Shown here piece by piece: positions 47,223 through 58,395 of a stretch of 64,000 nt of DNA. Below the pieces are notes generated by a model. It made no database searches. It saw only the letters and a program-made list of their open reading frames with translations, and was not told where the DNA came from. The stretch covers positions 229,221,741-229,285,740 of the forward strand of contig CM041465.1 of NCBI GenBank assembly GCA_023213395.1. Reading direction: 5' to 3'. Numbering within the stretch: the stretch's first letter is position 1; each line of letters starts with the position of its first letter. The DNA is from Cycas panzhihuaensis. Lineage: Eukaryota; Cycadophyta. The translations under genes and the position numbers were made by a program.

Positions 47223-50200
47223 TTAGTCAGAGATGGAGGCCTAAAGGCCGAGCTTCCTATAGAACTATTCAAACTTCATCCTTTATAGTGGTTTGGTAAA
47301 TATATCAACCACTTAATCTGCTATGGGATAGTATTCCAGTTGAATTATGTCATCATGAACTAGTTCTTGAATCCTGTGGACTTTTGTACTTATATATTTA
47401 GTACAATCATGAAATACAGGATTTTTCACCATATGGATTATTGATTAGTTATCCACACGAAGGTTAGTAGGACTTGTTTAGGTAATATTTAATATTTCTA
47501 ATAATTTCCTAATCCATATCACCTCCTTGCTAGTCTCAGAAATAGCAACGTATTCAACTTCGGTAATTGAATCAATAACTATCTTCTATTATCTAGATCT
47601 CCATGATATTGGTATTATTCTAAGAAATGTTATGTACTTAGACATCGATCTCCCTATGTCTTTATCTTTGACAAATTCTAAGTGTATATATGCATATAGT
47701 TTACACTCTGAATTAGGTTCATACAGGAGATTATATTTGTTAATTATCTTAAGGTACCTCAACACTCACACTATTACCTACCTGTGATTCTTCTTAGGAT
47801 TTATAATGTAATGAGTAATAATGCTGATAGAGTGTGCAATATCAGGTCTTGTATTAGTAGTATAAATGAGACTGCATATAAGTTACCTATAAAGTATTGC
47901 GTCTACCTCTTGATCATCACCATCAGCTATTAGTTTGATATTGGGTTCCATTAGAGTGGTTATAATTTGAGTATCTTCCAACTAAAACTTTGTTAGAAGA
48001 TCGTTGATATATTTTTCTTGAGAAAGAAAGATTTTTCTATCTTTTTAAGTCACTTCAATTCCCAAGTAGTATTTCATTAATCTAAGGTCAGACAGTTCAA
48101 ATGTTTTAGCTAAGTCTTTCTTTAGTTGGTTGATTGCCTATTCACTGTTCCCCATTATAAGCACATCATCCATAAAGATTAAGAGATAAATGAATTTATC
48201 TTTCTGGTATTTGATGAATAATATTACATCAATATCCCAATCATAAACTTCATATTTAAGTTAACTCATTCTTTCTGATAACTTAATGAACCAAGCATAA
48301 AGGGCTTGTTTGAGGCCATACAAGGACTTTTTAAGCCTACAAACCTAATGCTCTAGACTAACAATCTCAAATCCTTCAAGCTAAGCCATATAGATTTCTT
48401 CTTCAAGGTCACCATTGAGAAATGTAGTTTTTACATCAAACTGGTGAATCTTCCAACCCTATTAAGCTGCCAAGGCTATAGGAGTTCTGATTGTGGGCCA
48501 CTTGGTTATAAGTGCAAAGACTTCAATATAGTTGATGCTTTCCCTTTGTGTTAATCCCTTTGCTACCAACCTTGGCTTATGTTTTTCAAGGGTGCCATCA
48601 AATCTGTATTTATTTTTATATATCCATTTGTTTTGAACTACCTTTCTTCCAAGTGATAGGTTGACGAGCTCCTATGTACTATTTTTTATAAGAGATTGAT
48701 ACTCTTCATTCATGATATTCCTCTAAACTATGTGTTTTATGGCTTTTTGGTATGAGAGGGGATCTTTATTGAGAGAAAGATGCAGTTCTACTGGCTCTAA
48801 CTGAATGAAAAATAATTCCTATATCTTAACTCTGTAGGTACTCTAAGTACTATTTTTTTCCACCTTATCAAGTCGTATATTCTTATTTAACTAGTGGGCT
48901 TTACGAGAACCTCGAGTTGGGAATGAGGTCTTCATTTCTCCAACTATATAATCTTTCGTTTGGATCCTAAAAAGGATCATTTTGTATATTTGTTGAGGAG
49001 GATATTAACGCATCTAAGGAGCATGATCCATCTATCACTGCTTTGCCTTTATCAACTCTAGTGTTCTTAAATGGTAGTACATGATGTACACTCATTAGTT
49101 GAGAGTCATATCTACTATTCTATGTGGCTCTATTATCAAATTCCAATAGTTTAAGTAACTCTTAAGTGTCTCCTCCCCCAAATTTTAGAATCTATACATC
49201 ATATTAAGTAGCATCATAATAATGGTAATTTGGTATTTTGGAGTCTAATTGTAAAAATTGATCCTCTATTTCAGCAAAGACCATGTCTCTAGGTAAGTAG
49301 GTATATTTTTATAAAAAAGCATAGCTCGAGCCATATTCATAATAGACATATTTATGCGCTCAGTAACTCCATTCTGTTAGGGGGTGCCTGTTATTGTAGT
49401 GTGATGCTTGATGCCATTATCTCGTAGATAGGTTTTAAACTCAGCAGAGGTATATTCTCTACCATTATTTATTTAGAGACACTTAATATAATAACCTAAC
49501 TCCTTTTCAATATGAGTTTTAAAAGCTTTAAAGACACCAAATGCTTCATCTTTCTTGGTCAGAAAATCCACCCATACTTTCCTGGTAAAATCATTAATAA
49601 AGGATATATAATATAATTTATGCTTTAATGATGGAATGGGCATTGGTCCACATAGATTAGAGTGTAACAATTGAAGAGGATGACTATATTTCCACTGACT
49701 ATCAATAAAGGGTTGTCTATAAAATTTGGCTATGATACAGGCTTCACAGTTAAAAGTCTTGGAGGAGAACTTGGGTAGACCTAGAAGGGTATAACAAAGA
49801 TCTCTAAGTTGATTAATATGAACATTTCACATGCAAGCATGCCAAATAGCTTCTAAGAACAACTTAGGGTATGTCAAAGTGGTATTAAAAGTAAAGTCTT
49901 CATTAGCATAAGGGCTTTGAGCACAATTAGCTTTAGAAGAAGGGGAGTCATTCAACTTAAATAATTTGCTAATAAGCTTTCTAGTCAAGACCACTCAATT
50001 TATTGGAGGGTAAATAACCTAGAGAGTTTGGTCATTTACGGTAACATTAACATTAAATCCATAAGAGACAAGAGTAGATAAGGAGAGTAGGTTTTGTTTT
50101 AGATTAGAAATGTACAAGATATCAAGTAATATAAAGTCTCTTAAGCCTGGGAGTTTCAAGTCTATGTTTCCAATACCTTCAACCGGTTGTTGCAATTTGT

Positions 50201-51481
50201 CAACCATATGAATGACACCATATACATTGGAATCAAAAGTTTGATATAGACCCTGATTGTAGGTCATATGTTGTGTCACTCCTATATCCATGATCCATAA
50301 GGAAATATTTAAAGTTATGTGATTTGCAACTCTAAGAGGAGTTTGTATTGGTCATTTAAGATCATAAGTAGCATAACCACAATAAGCTTTAAAATACCTT
50401 TTGGTTTGATTAATGGTTCTTCCCTCAAGTCTTTAAATGTATATTTGAGCAAAACCTACACTACCAATTTGTTCTTCGTATGTTTCATCAACATTATAAG
50501 CCTTATATTTCTATTAAAACTTAGGCAACTTGTATGCAAGTATACAATAATCCTTTGCAAGGTGTCCTTTCCTATTATACCTTTTGTACATGATAATTTA
50601 ATTTCCAGTTCTTGAAGTACTGGTTTGACCCAACTATCTTGTATTAAAAGGTGGATCTTGGCCTTGAGATTGTCTAGGTTGTTGTTGTTGAGGGTTTTAT
50701 TAACCTTGTAGTCAATTTCTTCTGCCTTGTCCTCTATCCCTTGCTCAGTTATTTTCTCTACCATAAGAGGGACCTTGATTCTCTTAGAAGTAAACTTCTT
50801 CTTCCATATCAAAAGCTACATCTGAAAGAGGATCTGAAGTTACAAAATCAGTATCAAAGGTCTTATCAAATTTTATAAACTTCTCTGTAGGAGCTTTGAA
50901 GTTAAGTATCTTTAATGTTCCACTTGATTGAAAACTCCTAAGCAAATTCTTATAATCAAGTACATGGAGACAAGACTATATAAGGCATACTCATATAATA
51001 TATTAGGTCTTAAAATCTTTGTTTATTGCTTGTTTGATTAGTTAAAGAAGGTTGATTATTTTATAAGCTTCTCTCATTTATATTTTTAATTTATTTATTT
51101 TTAGAATAAGATGAACAAATTCTAAGTCTGGCTTAGTATCAAAGTTCTTTTTTAGAACTTCAAGGACCTTCCAAGTTGTATTATATTGCTCTTCATTAAT
51201 CAAGTTATGTAAGGAGTGATTAGTAACCAACATAATTCTTACACAAATCTTTTCATCATCTATCTTCCATTGTAGTTTAGTTGTGGCATCTATAGAAGCT
51301 ATTAGAGTGGTTTCACTAAAAGTAGGTGTTGTAGCTATTATAGGTATGATAGGTGTAGGTTGCAAGTGGGTTCTTTAAAGGCCTAGTACTTTGCATCATT
51401 TTTAACTTCAGTGTATCACAAATCTCAATTTTCTTTTCCTTTTAATATACAATTGACATTTTACTTAAATTGAGATGACAT
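47223..51481 (-). pseudogene. Ty1/copia gag-pol of element C, inactivated
   Basis: The start ATG (51479-51481) opens MSSQFK, shared with D. Gag has ICVRIMLVTNHSLHNL and WKVLEVLKKNFDTK (about 51270-51130). The zinc knuckle (about 50560-50605) reads YKRYNRKGHLAKDY with all three Cys replaced by Tyr. Protease reads MDIGVTQHMT (about 50290), where DSGAT is expected. Integrase has LHSNLCGPMP and NNGREYTS: the first two catalytic Asp are Asn, and the Glu (GVTERIN) remains. RT (about 48700-47950) has KSLYGLKQA and keeps FMDD (48163-48181). RNase H follows, then VVDIFTKPL and the stop at 47223-47225. Length is not a multiple of three and gag lies in two frames, so at least one frameshift is present. 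Confidence 0.92.
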
Positions 51482-53514
51482 GGTGATGATGAAGAAGTAG
51501 AAGAGATGATAGAAGTATGTACCACTAATACATATGGCTAGTACAACTAATGCAGTAGGGATGAAATATGATTAAGTAGCAAACAATAATAATAGGCCGC
51601 TAACACTTTTGATAAATACTCTTGATGCAACAGGGTTTGATGATATGTATAAATAGTAATATAAGGATCACAAGGATAAATGATATATCATGTGAGCATA
51701 AAATCAAGATTATGCCCAATGTGAAAGCTAGCATATGGGTTTACACAACTAAAAATTCAAGTATGATATAGGATATGTTATCAAACTTAAACTTGTATCT
51801 CAAGTCTAAAGTAGTTAATATGTCAATATCTAAAGGGGCTTTTAGTATACATATTAGGGCCTTCACTTGCAATACCCTCACTTGTATTTGGTGATAAAAT
51901 CTAAGTCACAGTGGAGCCCAGGTACTCCCAATCCTCACCCAGTTTATAGTGAACAACTATATACCTCATCTGAAGAGTTGAACAGTACGTGCATATCCTA
52001 TAGCTATGACGGATATTAGACTGAGTATATTTTAATCTTAATTAAAGTTTTTAGTTTTCCTAGGTGGTTATCAGGATTATCGCTAATCAGAGGCCATAAG
52101 AATAGCTAACTTATCCCTCCACCACTATTTTGGTTAAGACCAGACCTAATATGAAACCCACAGCTCACTTAAGGCCCAGACTTCGACTAATTGTAGTCTA
52201 TTTCAACCAAGAAAAGTATGCACACAAGTCAAAAACTAACAGTATAAGTCATACAGATAAGATTTCTTTTAGGAAATAATGCAAGTTATTTTCGAATAAC
52301 TAAAAATTGAAATGAAAATATATCAAATATACTTTCTTACCTTTTATGCTTACTTTATTGTTATTGCTACTTTATAGGTTGCTTTATACTATGTGTGGAA
52401 ATAAAAAGAGCATGCTAAATTTAGTAGACAAATCAGTTGTTGCTTCTGATCTAAGGTTTCCCTTGCTTTAGTATACTATTTCTAAATATATTTTTAGAAA
52501 TTTTAATACAAAATCCACTAAGGGATAAAAAGTAAATCAACTTGCTACTAAAATGTTAATTTTTCTAAATCTAGATACATGTTATGTTTTCTTATTTTGT
52601 GAGTTTTTTTTATAAAATTTATAAATAATAATAAATTAGTAAAATTTTCTAAAAATTACAAATATGGAAGATTAAATTATGGAATTTGAATTTATGACAA
52701 AAGAAAAAAATATTTAGAATATAGTTTTTTATAAGATAGTGAAGTCAGATTTTTGACAAGGTATAAAAAAAAAATTACCCTAAAAAAACACAAAAGCATA
52801 ATCTTGATAAATTCACTGTCTCAGAATTTAAACTTTAATATGTCAAAAGCTTCATCTTAACACGCATATCAACTTTTCATTTTACATCATCTCCAAAAAT
52901 AGCCAAAAAATTGTCCAAAATACCTTTACAATATTTTTTATGGGGTTGAGGAGGCAAATTCAACATCTGTTAAGAAACTACAAAGATCTCATTAACCAGT
53001 GGATGAAATTTGATTAGATTTATCTTAAAATACTTTAGAGACATAAATCTATTAGATCCTTCAAAAAAACTTTTAGATTTTTAGGTCATGTTTAAAGGAT
53101 TTCATTGAGAAAAGTTCTATAAATCACTCATCTATAAATTTTAACCTTTTGTTTTAGCCAAAACTAACTATTATATGCTGAATCTAAAGCTTCTCTATAA
53201 GACAAAAATGATCCTCTTGGTAAGGTAACTCTACATATCAAATTTCATCAAAATATGAGATTGTCAAAATTTTCATAAAATTTTAAGCCTTTAATGCTTC
53301 TGGGTTATCCCGGTAACCAAACAACTTCAAAAATCTGCCTTTTTCACCTCTAAAATTTTGCACACATAGAAAAAGTAGCAACATATAAAATAATATAATT
53401 TTAAACTCTTTAATATAAAAGAAAGTTCTCAAATAAGCTCTCAACCTCACATGAATTGTAAGTGAAGTATGAATGGCTCTATGCAAGCCTAATGGGGAAA
53501 TGTGTCCAACAATA
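51482..53514 (-). other. C untranslated leader (2 kb)
   Basis: I see no coding. The part up to about 52600 aligns with the D leader (62956-64000), including a phrase with ggagcccaggtactccca near 51915. The conservation may simply reflect common descent. Confidence 0.6.
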
Positions 53515-53526
53515 GCTTTGATATTA
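53515..53526 (-). other. C primer-binding site, decayed
   Basis: Plus-strand gctttgatatta is the complement of TAATATCAAAGC, three transitions away from the tRNA-Met site. It lies two bases from the LTR. Confidence 0.6.
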
Positions 53527-53528
53527 GT

Positions 53529-53834
53529 TGTTGGGTGAAGGATCTAGTTAACACACTCTAGTACATTAAAGACATGGTATATAATAAGATCAAAATAAAC
53601 AGAACAAGATTGAGACCAAAAATAAGAGATGAGAATTATATATCTTCCTTTCACATTCAGCCTTATATAATAGAGGATGTACATTAGGGCTTTCAAAGGA
53701 GTTTCCTTCTTAATGATATAATCTTGAAATTACACCTAAATATAAATGAAATTACATTTAACTATGTGACTTAGCTAACCTAAAGTCACCTTCATATAAT
53801 TAGTCTAATGATCTTGATGCATTAATATCCATCA
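53529..53834 (-). repeat. C 5' LTR
   Basis: The copy starts TGTTGGGTGAAGG and ends ATATCCATCA before TSD tcttt. Confidence 0.87.
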
Positions 53835-53839
53835 TCTTT

Positions 53840-55309
53840 AAAGGCTTAATGGACTTCAAGTGACTTTTAAAAATAATTAAATATAATTAGAAACCTTATA
53901 AACTTTAAAATAATTTTAACCAAAAATTTTTTAGCTGCCAAAATTATGTTGACCTATGCATGACTTAATAACATCCAAACAACCCAATTGATCCATTTTT
54001 TAATAAATTCTTAATGGAAATAGTACATCTAAGTGTACATATACCTTTTACACTCAATAACACACTCTCTAAATGTAATTTCTTATCAAAATAGTGTTGA
54101 GAAGATTTAATAGTGTTGAGAAGATTTAAGAAAACTCCCATGTAAGTAGAGGATTCCCAATGCTAAATGACCATAAATTCTCATCAAAATTGTTACAAAT
54201 TAAAGATTCTTTACTAAAATGTCAATCCACATACTATTCTAACTCTATAACTATTAAACAAATACGAAAAATTCATTTAAAATAGTAAATAAATATACTA
54301 TTTCTCAATAAAACTATTATCAATACTATCAAACCCTATAATTAAGACTTCTACTCAATATTAAAGCTCAAACCTACCATATAACAAATCTAAGCATGCA
54401 TATCAAATCCTAAATAAATGCCATAAATTCATAAGTCTTTGAACATAATTCAAACTTGCCTAACAAGTTGTCAATTCACCCAACAAATAATCAAACCCTG
54501 GATCAATGCAATATGAGTGCCTAATAGTTGTAAACAATGCCTAACATCATAGATACACATTGATAAAGTTGTCAAAATATTAATTATTTATCTATATATT
54601 ATTTATGCGATGGAATAATCAATAAAGTTATTATTCAATCAACTTGTTGCCATCTTTTTTAACATATAAATTCTTTCTTCAAAAGCATGGAGACATGAAT
54701 TTATTAGATTTCAAAGTCTGCTTCAAGAGACTCATTTTATAAGAAAATTTTCCATTCAAATATAATAGTAAGAATGGTATAAATTTGATCATCTAATTTA
54801 CTTAAAAATATGACTCATATTAATAGTGATTTCTCATTAGAACACCAAAAAATACCTCCATAATAAGGCAAGAAAATCTTCATGCTTTGTATGGCATGAT
54901 GTTTGTAGTCATCTATGCTTGTTGCTTCTTAATCCACTAATTCAGGGCAATCAAACCTTTATTAAGGACTCAAGGTAATAGGCTACCATTCATCAAATCA
55001 TGGATAAACATAGTCACTTATATTTTTGAAATGGAGGCCTACATGTATAATTAAAAAAATCATCATAAATAGAATTCTCACTATAATAAATCTAAGATAT
55101 AGCTTCGAACTTGAATGCTCATAAGAAGAAGCCTTCAAACTATATAGTCATAACTCTAAACTAGCATAAACAAGCTAGCAGGTCCTCAAATTAGCACTGG
55201 CTCTAAATGTAAAAACTAGTTCAATAACCTTGCATGAGTTTTAAACAATTTGCAAGACCTTCCTTCTTCTCTAATGCTAAATATTAAAAAAATAGTTCAA
55301 CTTTGTCAA
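53840..55309. other. X interior, right part
   Basis: AT-rich with many stops and no recognisable protein. A 20-base phrase (gttgagaagatttaatagt-type) is repeated head to tail at about 54095-54130. Confidence 0.5.
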
Positions 55310-55721
55310 TAATTATTAGCAATAAAATTGCTCTGATATAATGTGTTGGATAAAATAATATGATGAATGACATTCATAATTATAAGTACAAATAATAAGA
55401 TCAATATAAGATGAGCATGAAAGCAAAGTAAGATGAAACATGTACATTATAATGATACAATTATATAGTGGAAGAATGATCATCATTCAAAGAATTATAT
55501 TAGATGAATGTACATATTTCTAAATATAATTGACCTCTTGTTCAACCAATAATATGAGAGAATCTACAAGTCTACCAATGGGACATTAAATAAATAAGTG
55601 AGTACATCTATACATCTTAATGGTACTCATAATTTAATAATAGTATATAATGAGAGAGTGAGGGTACATAACACCACTTGACACATCTTTACAACAAAGT
55701 AATTAATCATTATTTCCAATA
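55310..55721 (-). repeat. X 5' LTR
   Basis: The copy is collinear with 44989-45380, with a few short insertions. It contains a tRNA-Met-like phrase (gctctgata, about 55333) inside the LTR near its end. Confidence 0.8.
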
Positions 55722-55726
55722 GATGT

Positions 55727-55960
55727 AAGCACTATGTATTAAAAATAACAATTTAGCAGCTACAGGATGTAGTAATAATATAAGCAAGACCCAAATGCTG
55801 CTAATTATAAATAATATACTATAGTATTAAAGGCTGGGTCACAATGGGAAAAAAAAAATCCTGATTTATTCTCTAAAGGTATTATTAAAATATAATGACT
55901 CCTTCATATGCTCTTTTATAAAGGTAGTCACTTTACTTAGATCAAATGTAATTATAATTT
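55727..55960 (+). pseudogene. Element E, right part: pre-integrase remnant
   Basis: After the X TSD the plus strand reads NNNLAATGCSNNISKTQ and then RLGHNGKKK (about 55833-55860). RLGH is the hallmark of the copia pre-integrase domain, which follows the protease in gag-pol. Three codons before it (tag tat taa) are each one transition from the Trp, His and Gln usual there. This continues the gag-protease remnant that ends at 44983. Confidence 0.6.
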
Positions 55961-56037
55961 AAGTTATGAATTAATTTTGTAATTCTTAGTTGAGGATCAA
56001 CATCCTACTTTAAGCCTCATAACCATTCAATGAGACT

Positions 56038-56398
56038 TGTATAATATGAGGTCCAATCAGGCAAAAGTATATGAGATCCAATCCACATCCACCTATTGGA
56101 TAGTAATAGACATTGAACCCTCTATAAATTAAGGCCATATCTACACTCATCAACTAGTGAAAAGAATGTTTTGGTGAGAGTTCAAACTTTACTAGATTTC
56201 TATATCAGTCATTAATCAATTTGATCTATATATTCTTATGAATTAGAGCCAATTTCTAATTCTCCATTCATATCTTATGCTCATTTAATATGTGCTTGGT
56301 ATACTTTATTTATTGATGAGTTTATTGTATGCTAGTTAAGAGAATAAAGATCTTGTTAAGGTTATTTTTCATTAGTTAGATTAATTCTAACTCTGTCA
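56038..56398 (+). repeat. Isolated LTR, plus strand (element P)
   Basis: The stretch ends CTCTGTCA and is followed two bases later by a primer-site-like motif. It holds a TATA-like ctctataaatt (about 56121). Its left edge is not fixed and no second copy was seen in the window. The body to its right (56413-57620) shows no recognisable coding and is cut by element D. Confidence 0.45.
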
Positions 56399-56400
56399 TT

Positions 56401-56412
56401 TATTATCAGAGC
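56401..56412 (+). other. P primer-binding site-like motif
   Basis: TATTATCAGAGC matches the tRNA-Met site at 10 of 12 positions. Confidence 0.5.
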
Positions 56413-57620
56413 AAATTTCTCTTAGTCATCTTGTAGGCAAGTAATAATTTACCACATAGCCCTCAACATTATTAAGAAGGAAGATGTCTGCCTAGCCTTA
56501 AGAAGGAAGATGTTTGCCTATTATTTGTTGTAACTATGCTTGAAGATTATAGTGCATTTATTGAGATGCCTGAGATGTTGAGATTATATTTGTCCATAAA
56601 GAGAGAAGATAGCATCAAATCGTGGAGAAAGACGGCCGAGCCATGGGAAGAAGATGTTCGCCAATGAAAGTAGAGTCATAGACTAGTTATTCCTAGTTCA
56701 TATAAGAATCAACAACTTTGAGGAGATTTATAGTGTGAAGTCTTACTTAGTCATAGATACATTACCATTGGCATAGAGGAAAAGGGAAATACCCAAGAAA
56801 ATTCCCACTAAAAAGAGAAAATGAAACCCTAGCATATGACCAAACTATAAGCTTACACAAAGAATCTTATATGAAAAGGGAAGTTGCAAACTTCTCCAAA
56901 GTTTTAATCACTTATCCAAATATGGAAACCTCTATCAATCAACTGTAGAACTTTGTACTACCTTTAAATAGATCGATTGAGTAACTTTCATTAATTGATT
57001 AAAGACTTTTATTAAGATTTTTTTATTAATTCTTTCAAAATTAGTCACTATAGGTACAACCTAGAGCACAACAAAGTGTGACTAGGTCGTAGTTCGATGA
57101 CTTAAGTATGGCCAAGTATAACTTGGACTATGACCAGATCATAATTCGATAACCTAATATGACCAGGTATAACCTCGAGTATGACCAAAAGACTACGAAT
57201 ATATTTCTTATTTAAGAAAGGCTTATTTTCCACCTTTCAGTAGTAGCCCCTTTCTTATTAAGTACTCTACACCCTTAACCTATAATTTTATTATTTATTT
57301 GTTATTAATTTTTTTAAATTGTCTCCTTTATTAAATTCATTAAAAAATTATCTTCTTATCTTTAAAGGGAATTTGAACTTAAAACATTAAATAATCTAAT
57401 CTTCAAATTAAATTGTTTAAACTATCAGTCCTACAAATGGAATGGTTAGGAGCCTTGAAGTAACCATTCTCATACATATGAGTTGTAATCATCTAGATAA
57501 GTAGGCTAGAGGATAACTTACTTTCATGTGTATAGAGTGACAAACTGATGTATGAAACCCTTTTTTTTAAGTATTCAAAGACAAGTCTAAACTTGGAGAG
57601 GGTGAGTTTCTTGGTTTTAG
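56413..57620. other. Sequence between P and D, no gene recognised
   Basis: Two copies of aagaaggaagatgt followed by ygccta occur at about 56474 and 56500. The rest is AT-rich. I see no gag or pol motif. Confidence 0.45.
57070..57185. repeat. Two-copy tandem repeat, about 55-bp unit
   Basis: Units at about 57077-57129 and 57130-57182 share the phrases tatgac or tgtgac, ttcgat, and aagtata or aggtataac. They are diverged and no longer array is present. Confidence 0.6.
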
Positions 57621-57625
57621 TCATT

Positions 57626-57949
57626 TGTTAGATCTGTTTGAAGAAATGATGGATTTAGAGAATAAATCACTCATATGTATACAATGGTAATGGAGAATAA
57701 AATAGAGATGAAGTAAGATATGAGAGCAATCTTGGAAGTGAGAATGAATAATGACTCCCTCCTTGAGATTTCACCTTTTATTATTGAGGGTGAGCATTAG
57801 GGTTAATATTTTCTTGCCTAATGACATGAACCTGAAATTACATCTAAATGCATATAAAGTATATTTCACTAAGAGACTAATGCTAATAATATATCCTAAG
57901 GTCACTTAATTAATCTACACAAATAACCTTGATACATTAACCTCTTTTA
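57626..57949 (-). repeat. D 3' LTR (provisional)
   Basis: The inner edge is set by the purine tract. The outer edge is placed at TGTTAGATCTG by analogy with C (TGTTGGGTG). The middle shares aatgacatga and aaattacat phrases with the C LTR. The second copy is outside the window, so the limits are unproven. Confidence 0.6.
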
Positions 57950-57960
57950 ATCTCCACTTA
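57950..57960 (-). other. D polypurine tract
   Basis: Minus-strand TAAGTGGAGAT occupies the same place as the C tract. Confidence 0.65.
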
Positions 57961-58395
57961 ATAGTGGAAGGTTATTTTAAGAAAATCTATTCTATGAGGT
58001 ATTCATTTGAGCCTCATTATTATATTAAAATTCTAAATAACACTTTTGTTGGAAAACCCTCATGGGGAATAAAAACCCATGGATTTTCTAAGATCTATAG
58101 CCCCTTTTATAAATAAAAATGGCTAAGGTGGCTCTTTGATATAGCCTAATAGCTAAGTATCTTAAATGTGCAACTTAATCTACTAAGTCTCCATATACCG
58201 TTTGGTCATCTCCTATGTCGTTTTAGGTTTTTATAAGTTTCAATTTTCTAAAACTAGTATAACCCTTATCCTTTTATACCCATATAGGGTTTTCACAAAT
58301 ATGATAGAGTAGAGACTTACTCTTATTCTTCTACGCCCATAAGGGATTTTTATAAATAGAATACAATATGATAATCCTATTGCTATATTCTTTGA
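57961..58395 (-). other. D 3' untranslated region
   Basis: Homologous to 46834-47222 of C, with the same two-copy cccataaggg-type phrase. Confidence 0.6.

Larger units (their letters stand above)
46522..53834 (-). mobile_element. Element C: Ty1/copia nested in X
   Basis: LTRs at 46522-46821 and 53529-53834 flank a 6.7-kb interior. TSDs are ccttt (46517-46521) and tcttt (53835-53839), one transition apart. The primer site lies left of the right LTR and the purine tract right of the left LTR, so C reads on the minus strand. Its gag-pol, its 3' untranslated part and its 2-kb leader are all homologous to element D. Confidence 0.9.
44989..55721 (-). mobile_element. Element X: non-coding LTR element nested in E, host of C
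   Basis: Related LTRs lie at 44989-45380 and 55310-55721. The perfect TSD gatgt lies at 44984-44988 and 55722-55726. A purine tract (minus strand) borders the left LTR, so X reads on the minus strand. C splits it. Without C, X is about 3.4 kb with 2.6 kb of interior in which I see no coding. It is a LARD-like element. No convincing primer site follows the 5' LTR at its TSD-defined edge. Confidence 0.8.

Noticed and set aside
50456-50812. Minus reading of 118 residues in C
   Set aside because: It overlaps the C gag in a different frame. Comparison with D supports the frame that carries the knuckle.
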